A stretch of DNA of 64,000 bases from Flavobacterium sp. IB48 (lineage in GTDB: Bacteria; Bacteroidota; Bacteroidia; Flavobacteriales; Flavobacteriaceae). The stretch lies in assembly GCF_016405855.1 (NCBI RefSeq), contig NZ_JAEFCA010000007.1:62001-126000 (forward strand). Direction: 5' to 3'. Positions 42,467 to 50,425 of this stretch are shown here, one piece after another; position 1 is the stretch's first letter; every line of letters begins with the position of its first letter. The notes beneath the pieces were generated by a model that saw nothing but the letters and a program-made list of their open reading frames with translations, had not been told where the DNA came from and searched no databases. The position numbers were made by a program, and so were the translations under genes.

Positions 42467-42583
42467 TTATCCTTGTCTTTGTTTAAATCTAGGATTCTTT
42501 TTGTTTATTACGTACAGTCTCCCTTTTCTACGCACGATAATGCACTCGGCACTTCTCTTTTTTACTGATGCTCTAACTTTCAT
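42467..42583 (-). CDS. rpmJ: 50S ribosomal protein L36 (bL36), zinc-free form
   Basis: This 38-residue gene, easily missed for its size, encodes KVRASVKKRSAECIIVRRKG followed by RLYVINKKNPRFKQRQG. The start, spacing and end match L36. Of the usual Cys-Cys-Cys-His zinc ligands only one Cys (residue 14) remains; the others are Ser, Asn and Phe. It therefore appears to be a C-minus form that does not need zinc. It lies between infA (12 bases) and rpsM (2 bases), the common order. Confidence 0.93.
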   Translation of the reverse strand: MKVRASVKKRSAECIIVRRKGRLYVINKKNPRFKQRQG

Positions 42584-42595
42584 AGTGAATATCCT

Positions 42596-42811
42596 TTAAT
42601 ATCGATAAGTAATTCTTGCTTTTGACAAATCATAAGGACTCATTTCTAGTTTCACTTTATCACCAGGTAATAACTTGATGTAATGCATTCGCATTTTTCC
42701 AGAAATATGAGCAATTACAATATGTCCATTTTCTAACTCTACACGGAACATCGCATTTGACAATGCTTCAATGATTGATCCGTCTTGTTCTATTGCTGAT
42801 TGTTTTGCCAT
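42596..42811 (-). CDS. infA: Translation initiation factor IF-1
   Basis: The 71-residue OB-fold protein matches IF-1: AKQSAIEQDGSIIEALSNAM, FRVELENGHIVIAHISGKMR, HYIKLLPGDKVKLEMSPYDL and the end SKARITYRY. It binds the A site of the 30S subunit during initiation. It is seven bases after secY and 12 before rpmJ. Confidence 0.98.
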   Translation of the reverse strand: MAKQSAIEQDGSIIEALSNAMFRVELENGHIVIAHISGKMRMHYIKLLPGDKVKLEMSPYDLSKARITYRY

Positions 42812-42818
42812 AAATATA

Positions 42819-44165
42819 TTAAGCTACCGCTTTTCTATTTTTACCAGTCTTCATTAAACCATCATAATGTTTATTTAACAAGTATGAATTGATCTGCTGA
42901 ATAGTATCTATTGCAACACCAACCATAATTATTAATGAGGTACCTCCAAAAAACATTGCCCAAGATTGTTGTACATCCATAATACTTACAACAATAGCTG
43001 GGAACACAGCAATCAAAGCAAGGAATAAAGATCCTGGGAAAGTTATTAAAGACATCACTTTATCAAGGAAATCAGAAGTTTCTGCTCCTGGACGTACGCC
43101 TGGAATAAAACCACCGCTTCTTTTTAAATCATCAGCCATTTTGTTAGTAGGAACGGTGATTGCAGTATAAAAGAATGTAAATACAATAATTAAAGTTGCA
43201 AAAACAAAATTATACCAGAAACCAAACATATTACTAAATGCACCAACAATAGATTGTGATGTATCTGATTTAGACAATCCAGCCACTGCTGCAGGGATAA
43301 ACATAATTGCTTGCGCAAAAATAATTGGCATTACTCCAGAAGCATTAAGCTTTAGAGGAATCCATTGTCTATTACCTCCTGCCAAATCTTGTTCGTAATC
43401 TCCAGTTGTTGTACGACGAGCGTATTGTACTGGAATTTTACGTACTGCCATTGTAAGCAATACACAAGAAATGATAACTAATAGCCACACAATAATTTCA
43501 ATAACTAATAACATTGGACCTCCATTGTTATTGGTAACACGTGTTGTAAACTCTTGAATAAAAGCTTGCGGTAAACGTGCTAAAATACCAACCATAATTA
43601 ACAATGAAATACCATTTCCAATACCTTTATCTGTAATTTTCTCACCAAGCCACATAGCAAAAATTGTACCTGTAACTAAAATGATAACTGACGAGAACAA
43701 AAATTCAGGTGAATTAAAGCCTAGCAAAAATGCATTACTAGGCAATGTTCTGTATAAATTATAGATATAAGTTGGACCTTGAACCAATGTGATAGCGATT
43801 GTCAACCAACGAGTGATTTGATTAATCTTTTTTCTACCACTTTCCCCATCATTTTGAAGTTTTTGTAAATATGGAATCGCAATTCCCATTAACTGAACAA
43901 CAATAGACGCAGAAATATAAGGCATGATACCTAAAGCAAATACTGAAGCCTTAGAGAAAGCACCCCCGGTGAACATGTCTAGAATAGATCCTAGACCATT
44001 TTTAGTTTGTCCCGCTAAACCAGTCAATTGCGTTGCGTCAATTCCAGGAAGCGTAACGTGTGCTCCAAAACGATATACTAAAAGTAATCCTAATGTAATT
44101 AAGATTCTATTCTTTAGTTCTTCGATTTTCCAAACATTACTTATTGATTCAATAAATTTCTTCAT
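42819..44165 (-). CDS. secY: Protein translocase subunit SecY
   Basis: SecY is the channel of the Sec translocon in the cytoplasmic membrane. The 448 residues have ten predicted spans. LLVYRFGAHVTLPGID is the first span, GIMPYISASIVVQLMGIAIP the plug/second-span region, WLGEKITDKGIGNGISLLIM is characteristic, and KMADDLKRSGGFIPGVRPG forms the large cytosolic loop. It lies between rplO and infA as in the spc operon of most bacteria. Confidence 0.98.
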   Translation of the reverse strand: MKKFIESISNVWKIEELKNRILITLGLLLVYRFGAHVTLPGIDATQLTGLAGQTKNGLGSILDMFTGGAFSKASVFALGIMPYISASIVVQLMGIAIPYLQKLQNDGESGRKKINQITRWLTIAITLVQGPTYIYNLYRTLPSNAFLLGFNSPEFLFSSVIILVTGTIFAMWLGEKITDKGIGNGISLLIMVGILARLPQAFIQEFTTRVTNNNGGPMLLVIEIIVWLLVIISCVLLTMAVRKIPVQYARRTTTGDYEQDLAGGNRQWIPLKLNASGVMPIIFAQAIMFIPAAVAGLSKSDTSQSIVGAFSNMFGFWYNFVFATLIIVFTFFYTAITVPTNKMADDLKRSGGFIPGVRPGAETSDFLDKVMSLITFPGSLFLALIAVFPAIVVSIMDVQQSWAMFFGGTSLIIMVGVAIDTIQQINSYLLNKHYDGLMKTGKNRKAVA

Positions 44166-44178
44166 CTTAATAGATAAG

Positions 44179-44631
44179 TTATATAGTTACAGCTTCTCCA
44201 CCAGCAGCTTCAATAGCAGCTTTTGCAGTAGCAGTAAATTTGTGGGCAGTTACTTTTAATTTTGCTTTCAATTCTCCTCTACCTAAAATCTTAACGATTT
44301 CATTTTTAGTAGCTAGACGATTTGCTACGAATTCTGCCATAGAAACAGAATCAGTAATTGCACCGTTATCAACTAATAATTGAAGAGTATCTAAATTAAC
44401 ACCTTCGTATTCTTTACGATTGATGTTTTTGAAACCAAACTTAGGTACACGTCTTTGAAGTGGCATCTGCCCTCCTTCAAAACCAATCTTTTTAGAATAA
44501 CCAGAACGAGATTTTGCTCCTTTGTGTCCACGTGCAGCGGTACCACCTTTTCCAGAACCTTCTCCTCTACCTAATCTTTTATTTTGATTGTGTGTAGATC
44601 CCTCAGCAGGTTGTAAGTTACTTAAATTCAT
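44179..44631 (-). CDS. rplO: 50S ribosomal protein L15 (uL15)
   Basis: The 150 residues match L15: MNLSNLQPAEGSTHNQNKRL, GRGEGSGKGGTAARGHKGAK, SRSGYSKKIGFEGGQMPLQR, RVPKFGFKN and a C-terminal alpha/beta part ending AAIEAAGGEAVTI. The Gly- and Arg-rich N-terminal arm runs into 23S rRNA. It is 11 bases after rpmD and 13 before secY. Confidence 0.98.
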   Translation of the reverse strand: MNLSNLQPAEGSTHNQNKRLGRGEGSGKGGTAARGHKGAKSRSGYSKKIGFEGGQMPLQRRVPKFGFKNINRKEYEGVNLDTLQLLVDNGAITDSVSMAEFVANRLATKNEIVKILGRGELKAKLKVTAHKFTATAKAAIEAAGGEAVTI

Positions 44632-44642
44632 AACAGTATTTG

Positions 44643-44825
44643 TTATTTAGCTTCTTCAACAGAAACTAAGTGTTTAACTTTGTTTATCATCCCAAGGATA
44701 GCAGGATTTGACTCATGCTCCACAACTTGTCCAATTTTACGTAGACCTAAAGCTTCCAAACCTCTCTTTTGAGAAAGAGGGCAGTTGATTTTGCTTCTTA
44801 CTTGTTTTACTAATAATTTAGCCAT
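44643..44825 (-). CDS. rpmD: 50S ribosomal protein L30 (uL30)
   Basis: The 60 residues match bacterial L30: LLVKQVRSKINCPLSQKRGL, EALGLRKIGQVVEHESNPAI and LGMINKVKHLVSVEEAK. Length is usual for bacteria. It sits between rpsE (10 bases) and rplO (11 bases). Confidence 0.97.
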   Translation of the reverse strand: MAKLLVKQVRSKINCPLSQKRGLEALGLRKIGQVVEHESNPAILGMINKVKHLVSVEEAK

Positions 44826-44835
44826 AATTTCCTAA

Positions 44836-45357
44836 TTAACCTTTAAAAACTTTCTCTAAAGAAACACCTCTTTGTTTTGCAACAGTATGAGCGCTTCTCA
44901 TTTGCAATAAAGCATCAAAAGTTGCTTTTACTACGTTATGTGGATTTGACGATCCTTGAGATTTAGACAATACATCGTGAATACCTACTGACTCAAGAAC
45001 TGAACGAACAGCTCCACCAGCAATAACCCCAGTACCATGAGAGGCTGGAATTAAGAATACACGTGCACCACCAAATTTACCTTTTTGTTCGTGAGGAACA
45101 GATTGTCCATTCAAAGGAATTCTAACTAAATTTTTCTTAGCATCTTCTACTGCTTTCGCAATTGCTTCAGAAACGTCTTTAGATTTTCCTAATCCGTGAC
45201 CAACTACTCCATTTTCATCACCTACAACTACAATAGCAGAAAAACCAAAAGCTCTACCTCCTTTTGTAACTTTAGTAACACGATTAACACTAACTAGACG
45301 ATCTTTTAATTCAAGACCACTAGGTTTTACCAATTCTACATTTTTGTATTTAGACAT
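44836..45357 (-). CDS. rpsE: 30S ribosomal protein S5 (uS5)
   Basis: The 173 residues show the S5 double-stranded-RNA-like N domain (KDRLVSVNRVTKVTKGGRAF, SAIVVVGDENGVVGHGLGKS) and the C domain (IPASHGTGVIAGGAVRSVLE, SVGIHDVLSKSQGSSNPHNV). S5 helps decoding fidelity and mRNA entry. It lies six bases after rplR. Confidence 0.98.
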   Translation of the reverse strand: MSKYKNVELVKPSGLELKDRLVSVNRVTKVTKGGRAFGFSAIVVVGDENGVVGHGLGKSKDVSEAIAKAVEDAKKNLVRIPLNGQSVPHEQKGKFGGARVFLIPASHGTGVIAGGAVRSVLESVGIHDVLSKSQGSSNPHNVVKATFDALLQMRSAHTVAKQRGVSLEKVFKG

Positions 45358-45363
45358 AATATA

Positions 45364-45714
45364 TTAGAATTTAAGTCCAGCGGCTCTTGCGCCTTCTGCT
45401 AATGATTTAATACGACCGTGATACAAATACCCACCTCTATCGAAAGTGATAGTATCAATCCCGGCTTTTAACGCTTTCTCCGCAACTAGTTTTCCAACAG
45501 CAGCAGCTACTTCAACGTTAGTACCTTTTCCTATTTCTTTTTCTCTAGAAGATGCAGCTAAGATAGTAACTCCATTTACATCATCAATGATTTGAGCGTA
45601 AATTTCTTTATTACTTCTAAATACAGAAAGTCTTGGTCTTGCAGCAGAACCACTAACCGATTTTCTAATTCTGAATTTAATTCTCTGTCTTCTTTCAGAT
45701 TTTGTTAATGACAT
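45364..45714 (-). CDS. rplR: 50S ribosomal protein L18 (uL18)
   Basis: The 116 residues match L18: SGSAARPRLSVFRSNKEIYA, QIIDDVNGVTILAASSREKE, and the C-terminal RGGYLYHGRIKSLAEGARAA. It binds 5S rRNA together with L5. It is 11 bases after rplF. Confidence 0.98.
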   Translation of the reverse strand: MSLTKSERRQRIKFRIRKSVSGSAARPRLSVFRSNKEIYAQIIDDVNGVTILAASSREKEIGKGTNVEVAAAVGKLVAEKALKAGIDTITFDRGGYLYHGRIKSLAEGARAAGLKF

Positions 45715-45725
45715 AATCTTATATT

Positions 45726-46268
45726 TTAAGCTGATTTACCTGCTTTTCTTCTTAATACTTCACCCACAAATTTAACACCTTTTCCTTTGTATGGCTCTGG
45801 CTTACGGAATCCTCTGATTTTCGCAGCAACTTGACCTAAAAGTTGTTTATCAAATGATGTTAATTTTACGATAGGGTTCTTACCTTTTTCAGATATTGTT
45901 TCTAAACTTACTTCAGGAGCAATTTCTAAAACAATATTGTGAGAATATCCAAGAGCTAAATCTAATTTTTGACCTTGGTTTGAAGCTCTATAACCAACTC
46001 CAACTAATTCTAGTTCTTTTGTGAAACCTTCAGAAACACCAACAATCATATTATTGATCAAAGATCTAAATAATCCGTGTTTTGCTCTATGGTCTTTATG
46101 ATCAGACGATCTTTCAACTAAAACTTGATCGCCTTCAACTTTTACAGCTACGTCCGAAAACTCCTGAACTAGTTGACCTTTTTTTCCTTTTACTGTAATA
46201 ATACCGTCTTTAACTTCAACAGTTACACCAGCAGGGATTACAATTGGGCTTTTACCTATTCTTGACAT
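45726..46268 (-). CDS. rplF: 50S ribosomal protein L6 (uL6)
   Basis: The 180 residues contain the two L6 repeats: SRIGKSPIVIPAGVTVEVKD with ITVKGKKG at the start, LINNMIVGVSEGFTKELELV in the middle and the conserved C-terminal signature KPEPYKGKGVKFVGEVLRRK. It binds near the sarcin-ricin loop. It is 18 bases after rpsH. Confidence 0.98.
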   Translation of the reverse strand: MSRIGKSPIVIPAGVTVEVKDGIITVKGKKGQLVQEFSDVAVKVEGDQVLVERSSDHKDHRAKHGLFRSLINNMIVGVSEGFTKELELVGVGYRASNQGQKLDLALGYSHNIVLEIAPEVSLETISEKGKNPIVKLTSFDKQLLGQVAAKIRGFRKPEPYKGKGVKFVGEVLRRKAGKSA

Positions 46269-46286
46269 CTTATCTAGTGTTTAAAA

Positions 46287-46685
46287 TTAGTATACGTAAC
46301 AAATTACCTCACCACCTACATTTAATTGCTTAGCTTGTTTTCCAGTCATCAAACCTTTTGATGTAGAAACAATAGCAATTCCTAATCCGTTAAGGATTCT
46401 AGGTAATTTGGCAGCACCTGCGTACTTACGTAAACCAGGTTTACTAATTCTTTGGATATCTTTGATTACAGGCTCTTTAGTATCTTTATCATACTTCAAA
46501 GCAATTTTGATAGAACCTTGTACTGTGTTCTGCTCAAATTTGTAACTTAAGATGTAACCTTGATCAAATAAGATCTTAGTTATCTCTTTTTTTAGATTAG
46601 AAGCTGGAATTTCAACAACTTTGTGGTTTGCAGCCACAGCGTTACGAACTCTAGTCAAATAATCTGCAATAGGATCTGTATACAT
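46287..46685 (-). CDS. rpsH: 30S ribosomal protein S8 (uS8)
   Basis: From ATG 46685 the protein has 132 residues, the usual S8 length: YTDPIADYLTRVRNAVAANH at the start and GLGIAIVSTSKGLMTGKQAK near the end. A longer reading to 46721 would add twelve residues from within a leader hairpin and is rejected. S8 is a primary 16S rRNA binder. In Escherichia coli it represses the spc operon; here the gene has its own promoter match and a strong hairpin upstream, so control may focus on this point. Confidence 0.97.
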   Translation of the reverse strand: MYTDPIADYLTRVRNAVAANHKVVEIPASNLKKEITKILFDQGYILSYKFEQNTVQGSIKIALKYDKDTKEPVIKDIQRISKPGLRKYAGAAKLPRILNGLGIAIVSTSKGLMTGKQAKQLNVGGEVICYVY

Positions 46686-46709
46686 ATGTATTTGATTGCG
46701 ATTATGGTT

Positions 46710-46733
46710 TTCGGGAAACACTCGTTTCCCGAA
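46710..46733 (-). promoter_or_regulatory. Strong hairpin in the rpsH leader
   Basis: A perfect ten-pair stem TTCGGGAAAC/GTTTCCCGAA (46710-46719 with 46724-46733) with a four-base loop lies 25 bases upstream of the rpsH start on the minus strand. No T run follows, so it does not look like a terminator. It may bind S8 or stabilise the transcript. Confidence 0.5.
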
Positions 46734-46766
46734 CCTTTAATCAATTAAAAATTATTTTTTGGTTTG

Positions 46767-46797
46767 CAAAAGTAATAACTTATTGCGAGATTACCAA
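46767..46797 (-). promoter_or_regulatory. Internal promoter match upstream of rpsH
   Basis: TTG (46795-46797), a 20-base spacer and TACTTTTG (46767-46774) on the minus strand match the Bacteroidota consensus exactly. The TTG lies in the last codons of rpsN. Transcription from here would give a leader of about 75 bases containing the hairpin at 46710-46733. Confidence 0.55.
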
Positions 46798-47060
46798 GAA
46801 GCCTTTTTAACTCCTGGAATTAACCCATTGTTAGCCATTTCACGGAAAGTTACACGTGAAATACCGAATTGACGGATATAACCTCTAGGTCTACCTGTTA
46901 ATTTACAACGGTTGTGTAAACGAACTGGTGAAGCATTTTTAGGCAATCTTTGTAAACCTTCGTAGTCTCCAGCTTCTAATAAAGCTTTTCTCTTCTCAGC
47001 ATACTTAGCTACCGTTTTCTCTCTTTTCACCTCGCGGGCTTTCATTGATTCTTTAGCCAT
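46791..47060 (-). CDS. rpsN: 30S ribosomal protein S14 (uS14), zinc-free long form
   Basis: The 89 residues match the long S14 type: AKESMKAREVKREKTVAKYA at the start and RLHNRCKLTGRPRGYIRQFG, ISRVTFREMANNGLIPGVKK near the end. Only one Cys is present, so the CxxC zinc ribbon of the short form is lacking. It is three bases after rplE and is followed by a gap with a promoter match. Confidence 0.98.
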   Translation of the reverse strand: MAKESMKAREVKREKTVAKYAEKRKALLEAGDYEGLQRLPKNASPVRLHNRCKLTGRPRGYIRQFGISRVTFREMANNGLIPGVKKASW

Positions 47061-47063
47061 GTC

Positions 47064-47615
47064 TTAATTCTTTTTAAAAGGTAATCCTAATTCAGCCAAT
47101 AATGACTTTGCTTCCTTATCAGTTTTTGCAGTAGTAACAAAAGTAATATCCATTCCTGAAATTTTGTTTACTTTATCAATATCAATTTCTGGGAAAATGA
47201 TTTGCTCTAAAACTCCAAGATTGTAGTTACCTCTTCCGTCGAAACCAGTAGCTTTAATACCGCTGAAATCTCTAACACGTGGCAAAGCTGAAGTAATAAG
47301 TCTATCTAAAAACTCATACATTCTTTCTCCGCGTAAAGTAACTTTTGCTCCAATAGGCATTCCTTTTCTCAATTTAAAAGACGCAACGTCTTTCTTAGAG
47401 ATTGTAGAAACTGCTTTTTGTCCAGTGATCTTTGTTAACTCATCAACCGCATAGTCAATAAGTTTTTTATCAGATACAGCTGCACCAACTCCACGGCTCA
47501 AAACGATTTTTTCAAGTTTTGGAACTTGCATTACGTTTGTATATCCGAACTCTTCTTTAAGAGCAGAGATTACTCTACTCTTATATTCTTCTTTTAGTCT
47601 AGGTGTATATGCCAT
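47064..47615 (-). CDS. rplE: 50S ribosomal protein L5 (uL5)
   Basis: The 183 residues match L5: YTPRLKEEYKSRVISALKEE, FGYTNVMQVPKLEKIVLSRG, FRKGMPIG-type loop (FKLRKGMPIGAKVTLRGERM), RVRDFSGIKATGFDGRGNYN and LGVLEQIIFPEIDIDKV. It binds 5S rRNA and contacts the P-site tRNA. It is two bases after rplX. Confidence 0.98.
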   Translation of the reverse strand: MAYTPRLKEEYKSRVISALKEEFGYTNVMQVPKLEKIVLSRGVGAAVSDKKLIDYAVDELTKITGQKAVSTISKKDVASFKLRKGMPIGAKVTLRGERMYEFLDRLITSALPRVRDFSGIKATGFDGRGNYNLGVLEQIIFPEIDIDKVNKISGMDITFVTTAKTDKEAKSLLAELGLPFKKN

Positions 47616-47617
47616 TA

Positions 47618-47932
47618 CTATAGTACTTGATTAGATTTTTTTGAAAATCTTACTTTCTTATCTCCTTCTACTCTAATACCTACTCTAGTTGTCTCCTTAG
47701 TTTTAGGATCAATTAAAGCAATGTTAGAAATTTGAATAGAAGCCTCTTTCTTAACGATACCACCTTGAGGGTTTTTAGCACTTGGTTTAGTGTGTTTTGA
47801 AACCAAGTTCACACCTTCAACTATCGCTTTGTTTTTTTCACGGTAAACACGTAAAACTTTACCTTCAGCACCTTTATGGTCTCCAGCAATAACTCTTACG
47901 ATATCTCCTGATTTTATTTTTAGCTTTATCAT
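47618..47932 (-). CDS. rplX: 50S ribosomal protein L24 (uL24)
   Basis: The 104 residues match L24: KLKIKSGDIVRVIAGDHKGA with the KOW motif, EGKVLRVYREKNKAIVEGVN, and KHTKPSAKNPQGGIVKKEAS. It is an early assembly protein near the exit tunnel. It lies 11 bases after rplN and 2 before rplE. Confidence 0.98.
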   Translation of the reverse strand: MIKLKIKSGDIVRVIAGDHKGAEGKVLRVYREKNKAIVEGVNLVSKHTKPSAKNPQGGIVKKEASIQISNIALIDPKTKETTRVGIRVEGDKKVRFSKKSNQVL

Positions 47933-47943
47933 CTTAAAACGAA

Positions 47944-48312
47944 TTAAAGCACTTCTGGTGCTAATGATACAATTTTCATGAATTGTTTTTCACGAAGTTC
48001 TCTTGCTACCGGACCAAAAACACGAGTTCCTCTCATTTCCCCTGCAGCATTCAAAAGAACACATGCATTGTCATCGAAACGGATATAAGAACCATCGGCT
48101 CTTCTCACTTCTTTTTTAGTACGCACAACAACTGCAGTTGAAACAGCTCCTTTCTTAACGTTTCCGTTTGGAGTTGCATCTTTGATAGAAACTACAATTT
48201 TGTCACCAACAGAGGCATATCTTCTTTTAGTACCTCCTAAAACACGAATAGTTAAAACTTCTTTAGCTCCCGTGTTATCTGCTACTTTTAGTCTTGATTC
48301 TTGTTGTACCAT
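47944..48312 (-). CDS. rplN: 50S ribosomal protein L14 (uL14)
   Basis: The 122 residues match L14: VQQESRLKVADNTGAKEVLT, IRVLGGTKRRYASVGDKIVV, VRTKKEVRRADGSYIRFDDN and ACVLLNAAGEMRGTRVFGPV. It forms an intersubunit bridge and binds RsfS. Two bases separate it from rpsQ. Confidence 0.98.
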   Translation of the reverse strand: MVQQESRLKVADNTGAKEVLTIRVLGGTKRRYASVGDKIVVSIKDATPNGNVKKGAVSTAVVVRTKKEVRRADGSYIRFDDNACVLLNAAGEMRGTRVFGPVARELREKQFMKIVSLAPEVL

Positions 48313-48314
48313 AA

Positions 48315-48575
48315 TTATTTAGCTCTTTCTAAGATTTCAACTAATCTCCAACATTTTGTTTTACTTAAAGGACGCGTCTCGCTAATTCTTACAGTATCAC
48401 CAATGTTACAGTCGTTTTTTTCGTCGTGTGCAACATATTTTTTTGTTTTCAACACGAACTTACCGTATAATGGGTGTTTTACTTTTCTTACTTCAGAAAT
48501 AACGATAGATTTATCCATCTTATTTGAAGTAACAACACCTATTCTTTCTTTTCTTAAATTTCTTTTTTCTTCCAT
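48315..48575 (-). CDS. rpsQ: 30S ribosomal protein S17 (uS17)
   Basis: The 86 residues match S17: RNLRKERIGVVTSNKMDKSI, VISEVRKVKHPLYGKFVLKT and GDTVRISETRPLSKTKCWRL. An OB-fold protein that binds 16S rRNA early. It is 17 bases after rpmC and 2 before rplN. Confidence 0.98.
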   Translation of the reverse strand: MEEKRNLRKERIGVVTSNKMDKSIVISEVRKVKHPLYGKFVLKTKKYVAHDEKNDCNIGDTVRISETRPLSKTKCWRLVEILERAK

Positions 48576-48592
48576 CTTTCAGCAGAATACAA

Positions 48593-48784
48593 TTATTGTA
48601 ACTCTCTTTTAGTTAACTCTGTAGCTAATCTTGCAACTGTTCTTCTAACGCTTCTAATTTGAAGTGGGTTAGCAATTGGAGAGATAGCATGAGCCATTTT
48701 TAGGTCAGCATATACTTTCTTAGTTTGACTAAGCTTTTCTTGCAACTCCGCTGCAGAAAGATCTTTTATTTCTGATTGTTTCAT
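48593..48784 (-). CDS. rpmC: 50S ribosomal protein L29 (uL29)
   Basis: The 63 residues match L29, a helical hairpin near the tunnel exit: KQSEIKDLSAAELQEKLSQT, then KMAHAISPIANPLQIRSVRR and TVARLATELTKRELQ. It lies 12 bases after rplP. Confidence 0.97.
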   Translation of the reverse strand: MKQSEIKDLSAAELQEKLSQTKKVYADLKMAHAISPIANPLQIRSVRRTVARLATELTKRELQ

Positions 48785-48796
48785 AATAAATATAAA

Positions 48797-49222
48797 TTAT
48801 GCTTCGAAATCTCTAGCAACGACGAACTTAGTTTTTACTGGAAGCTTTTGAGCTGCAAGACGTAACGCCTCTTTTGCAACTGACAAAGGAACTCCTCCAA
48901 CTTCAAACATAATTCTTCCTGGTTTAACAACAGCAGCCCAATACTCAACTGCTCCTTTACCTTTACCCATACGTACTTCAAGAGGTTTCTTAGTAATAGG
49001 TTTGTCTGGGAAAATTTTAATCCATAATTGTCCCTCTCTTTTCATGTAACGAGTTGCAGCGATACGTGCAGCTTCGATTTGACGAGAAGTTAAGAACATT
49101 CCATCTTCATGTACAGATTTAATACCAAACATTCCATTTGAAAGCTCATGCCCTCTTTGAGAGTTACCTTTCATTCTACCTTTTTGTACCTTACGGTATT
49201 TTGTTCTTTTAGGCTGTAACAT
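48797..49222 (-). CDS. rplP: 50S ribosomal protein L16 (uL16)
   Basis: The 141 residues match L16: LQPKRTKYRKVQKGRMKGNS at the start, EAARIAATRYMKREGQLWIK, PDKPITKKPLEVRMGKGKGA and ALRLAAQKLPVKTKFV. It organises the A-site side of the peptidyl transferase centre. It is 19 bases after rpsC. Confidence 0.98.
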   Translation of the reverse strand: MLQPKRTKYRKVQKGRMKGNSQRGHELSNGMFGIKSVHEDGMFLTSRQIEAARIAATRYMKREGQLWIKIFPDKPITKKPLEVRMGKGKGAVEYWAAVVKPGRIMFEVGGVPLSVAKEALRLAAQKLPVKTKFVVARDFEA

Positions 49223-49241
49223 TTTTCTTTAGTTTAAAAAT

Positions 49242-50000
49242 TTACTTTCTTTTACGAGCGTCTGGTTTTCCACCTTTGTTAAAGTTAGATTTGCCTCTAG
49301 GAGCATCTCCACCTTTTCCACCACCTGTACCAGATTGTTTTTTATCCATTCCAGCAAGTGGAGAAAGTTCTCTCTTACCGTAAACTTCACCTTTCATGAT
49401 CCATACTTTAATCCCCATTCTACCATAAGTAGTGTGAGCTTCAGCAAGAGCATAATCAATGTCAGCTCTGAAAGTTGATAGAGGAATTCTACCTTCTTTG
49501 AAACCTTCCGAACGCGCCATCTCAGCTCCATTCAAACGACCAGAAATCAAAACTTTGATACCTTCAGCGTTCATACGCATAGAAGCAGCAATAGCCATTT
49601 TGATTGCACGTCTGTAAGAAATACGGCTTTCGATTTGACGAGCGATGCTTGTCGCCACAAGATAAGCATCTAACTCAGGTCTTTTGATTTCAAAGATGTT
49701 GATTTGAACCTCTTTGTCTGTAACTTTCTTAAGTTCTTCTTTTAACTTGTCTACCTCTTGTCCACCTTTTCCGATAATGATACCAGGTCTAGCAGTAGTG
49801 ATAGTAACGGTTACAAGTTTCAAAGTTCTCTCGATGATTACTTTTGATACACTAGCTTTTGATAAACGAGCATGGATATACTTTCTGATTTTGTGATCTT
49901 CGGCTAATTTATCACCGTAATCATTTCCACCATACCAGTTTGAGTCCCATCCTCTGATGATACCAAGTCTATTTCCAATTGGATTTGTCTTTTGTCCCAT
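49242..50000 (-). CDS. rpsC: 30S ribosomal protein S3 (uS3), with basic Gly-rich tail
   Basis: The 252 residues contain the KH domain (TTARPGIIIGKGGQEVDKLK near residue 78) and the C-terminal S3 domain (GRLNGAEMARSEGFKEGRIP, RADIDYALAEAHTTYGRMGI, VWIMKGEVYGKRELSPLAGM). The end is a low-complexity basic tail, SGTGGGKGGDAPRGKSNFNK and on to KPDARKRK, longer than in enterobacteria. S3 lines the mRNA entry tunnel. It is five bases after rplV. Confidence 0.98.
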   Translation of the reverse strand: MGQKTNPIGNRLGIIRGWDSNWYGGNDYGDKLAEDHKIRKYIHARLSKASVSKVIIERTLKLVTVTITTARPGIIIGKGGQEVDKLKEELKKVTDKEVQINIFEIKRPELDAYLVATSIARQIESRISYRRAIKMAIAASMRMNAEGIKVLISGRLNGAEMARSEGFKEGRIPLSTFRADIDYALAEAHTTYGRMGIKVWIMKGEVYGKRELSPLAGMDKKQSGTGGGKGGDAPRGKSNFNKGGKPDARKRK

Positions 50001-50005
50001 GCTGC

Positions 50006-50419
50006 TTAAGAATTGCTTTGTGTGTTATTGATAGCTCCAAGCACGATTGTTACGTGATTAGAACGTTTTCTGATTCTGTGTGCACGACCTTGTGGAGCTG
50101 GACGAAGTCTTTTTAACATCATTCCACCATCTACTCTGATCTCTTTAACAAATAATCCAGCTTCTTCTAAATTACCTTCACTATTTTTTTGCTCCCAGTT
50201 ATTGATTGCAGATAATAATAGTTTTTCTAATTTTCTTGAAGCTTCTTTAGAACTGAATCTTAAAATGTTAAGTGCTCTTTCTACCTTCTGACCTCTTACC
50301 AAGTCCGCTACTAAGCGCATTTTTCTAGGTGAAGTAGGGCAGTTATTCAATTTTGCGAAAGCGATAGACTTATTAGCCTCTTTTCTCGCATCTGCTGTTT
50401 CTCTTTTACGAACTCCCAT
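50006..50419 (-). CDS. rplV: 50S ribosomal protein L22 (uL22)
   Basis: The 137 residues match L22: FAKLNNCPTSPRKMRLVADL, VRGQKVERALNILRFSSKEA and the tunnel hairpin RVDGGMMLKRLRPAPQGRAH followed by RIRKRSNHVTIVLGAI. Its beta hairpin reaches the exit tunnel, a site of macrolide resistance in other bacteria; nothing unusual is seen here. It is six bases after rpsS. Confidence 0.98.
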   Translation of the reverse strand: MGVRKRETADARKEANKSIAFAKLNNCPTSPRKMRLVADLVRGQKVERALNILRFSSKEASRKLEKLLLSAINNWEQKNSEGNLEEAGLFVKEIRVDGGMMLKRLRPAPQGRAHRIRKRSNHVTIVLGAINNTQSNS

Positions 50420-50425
50420 TGCTTC

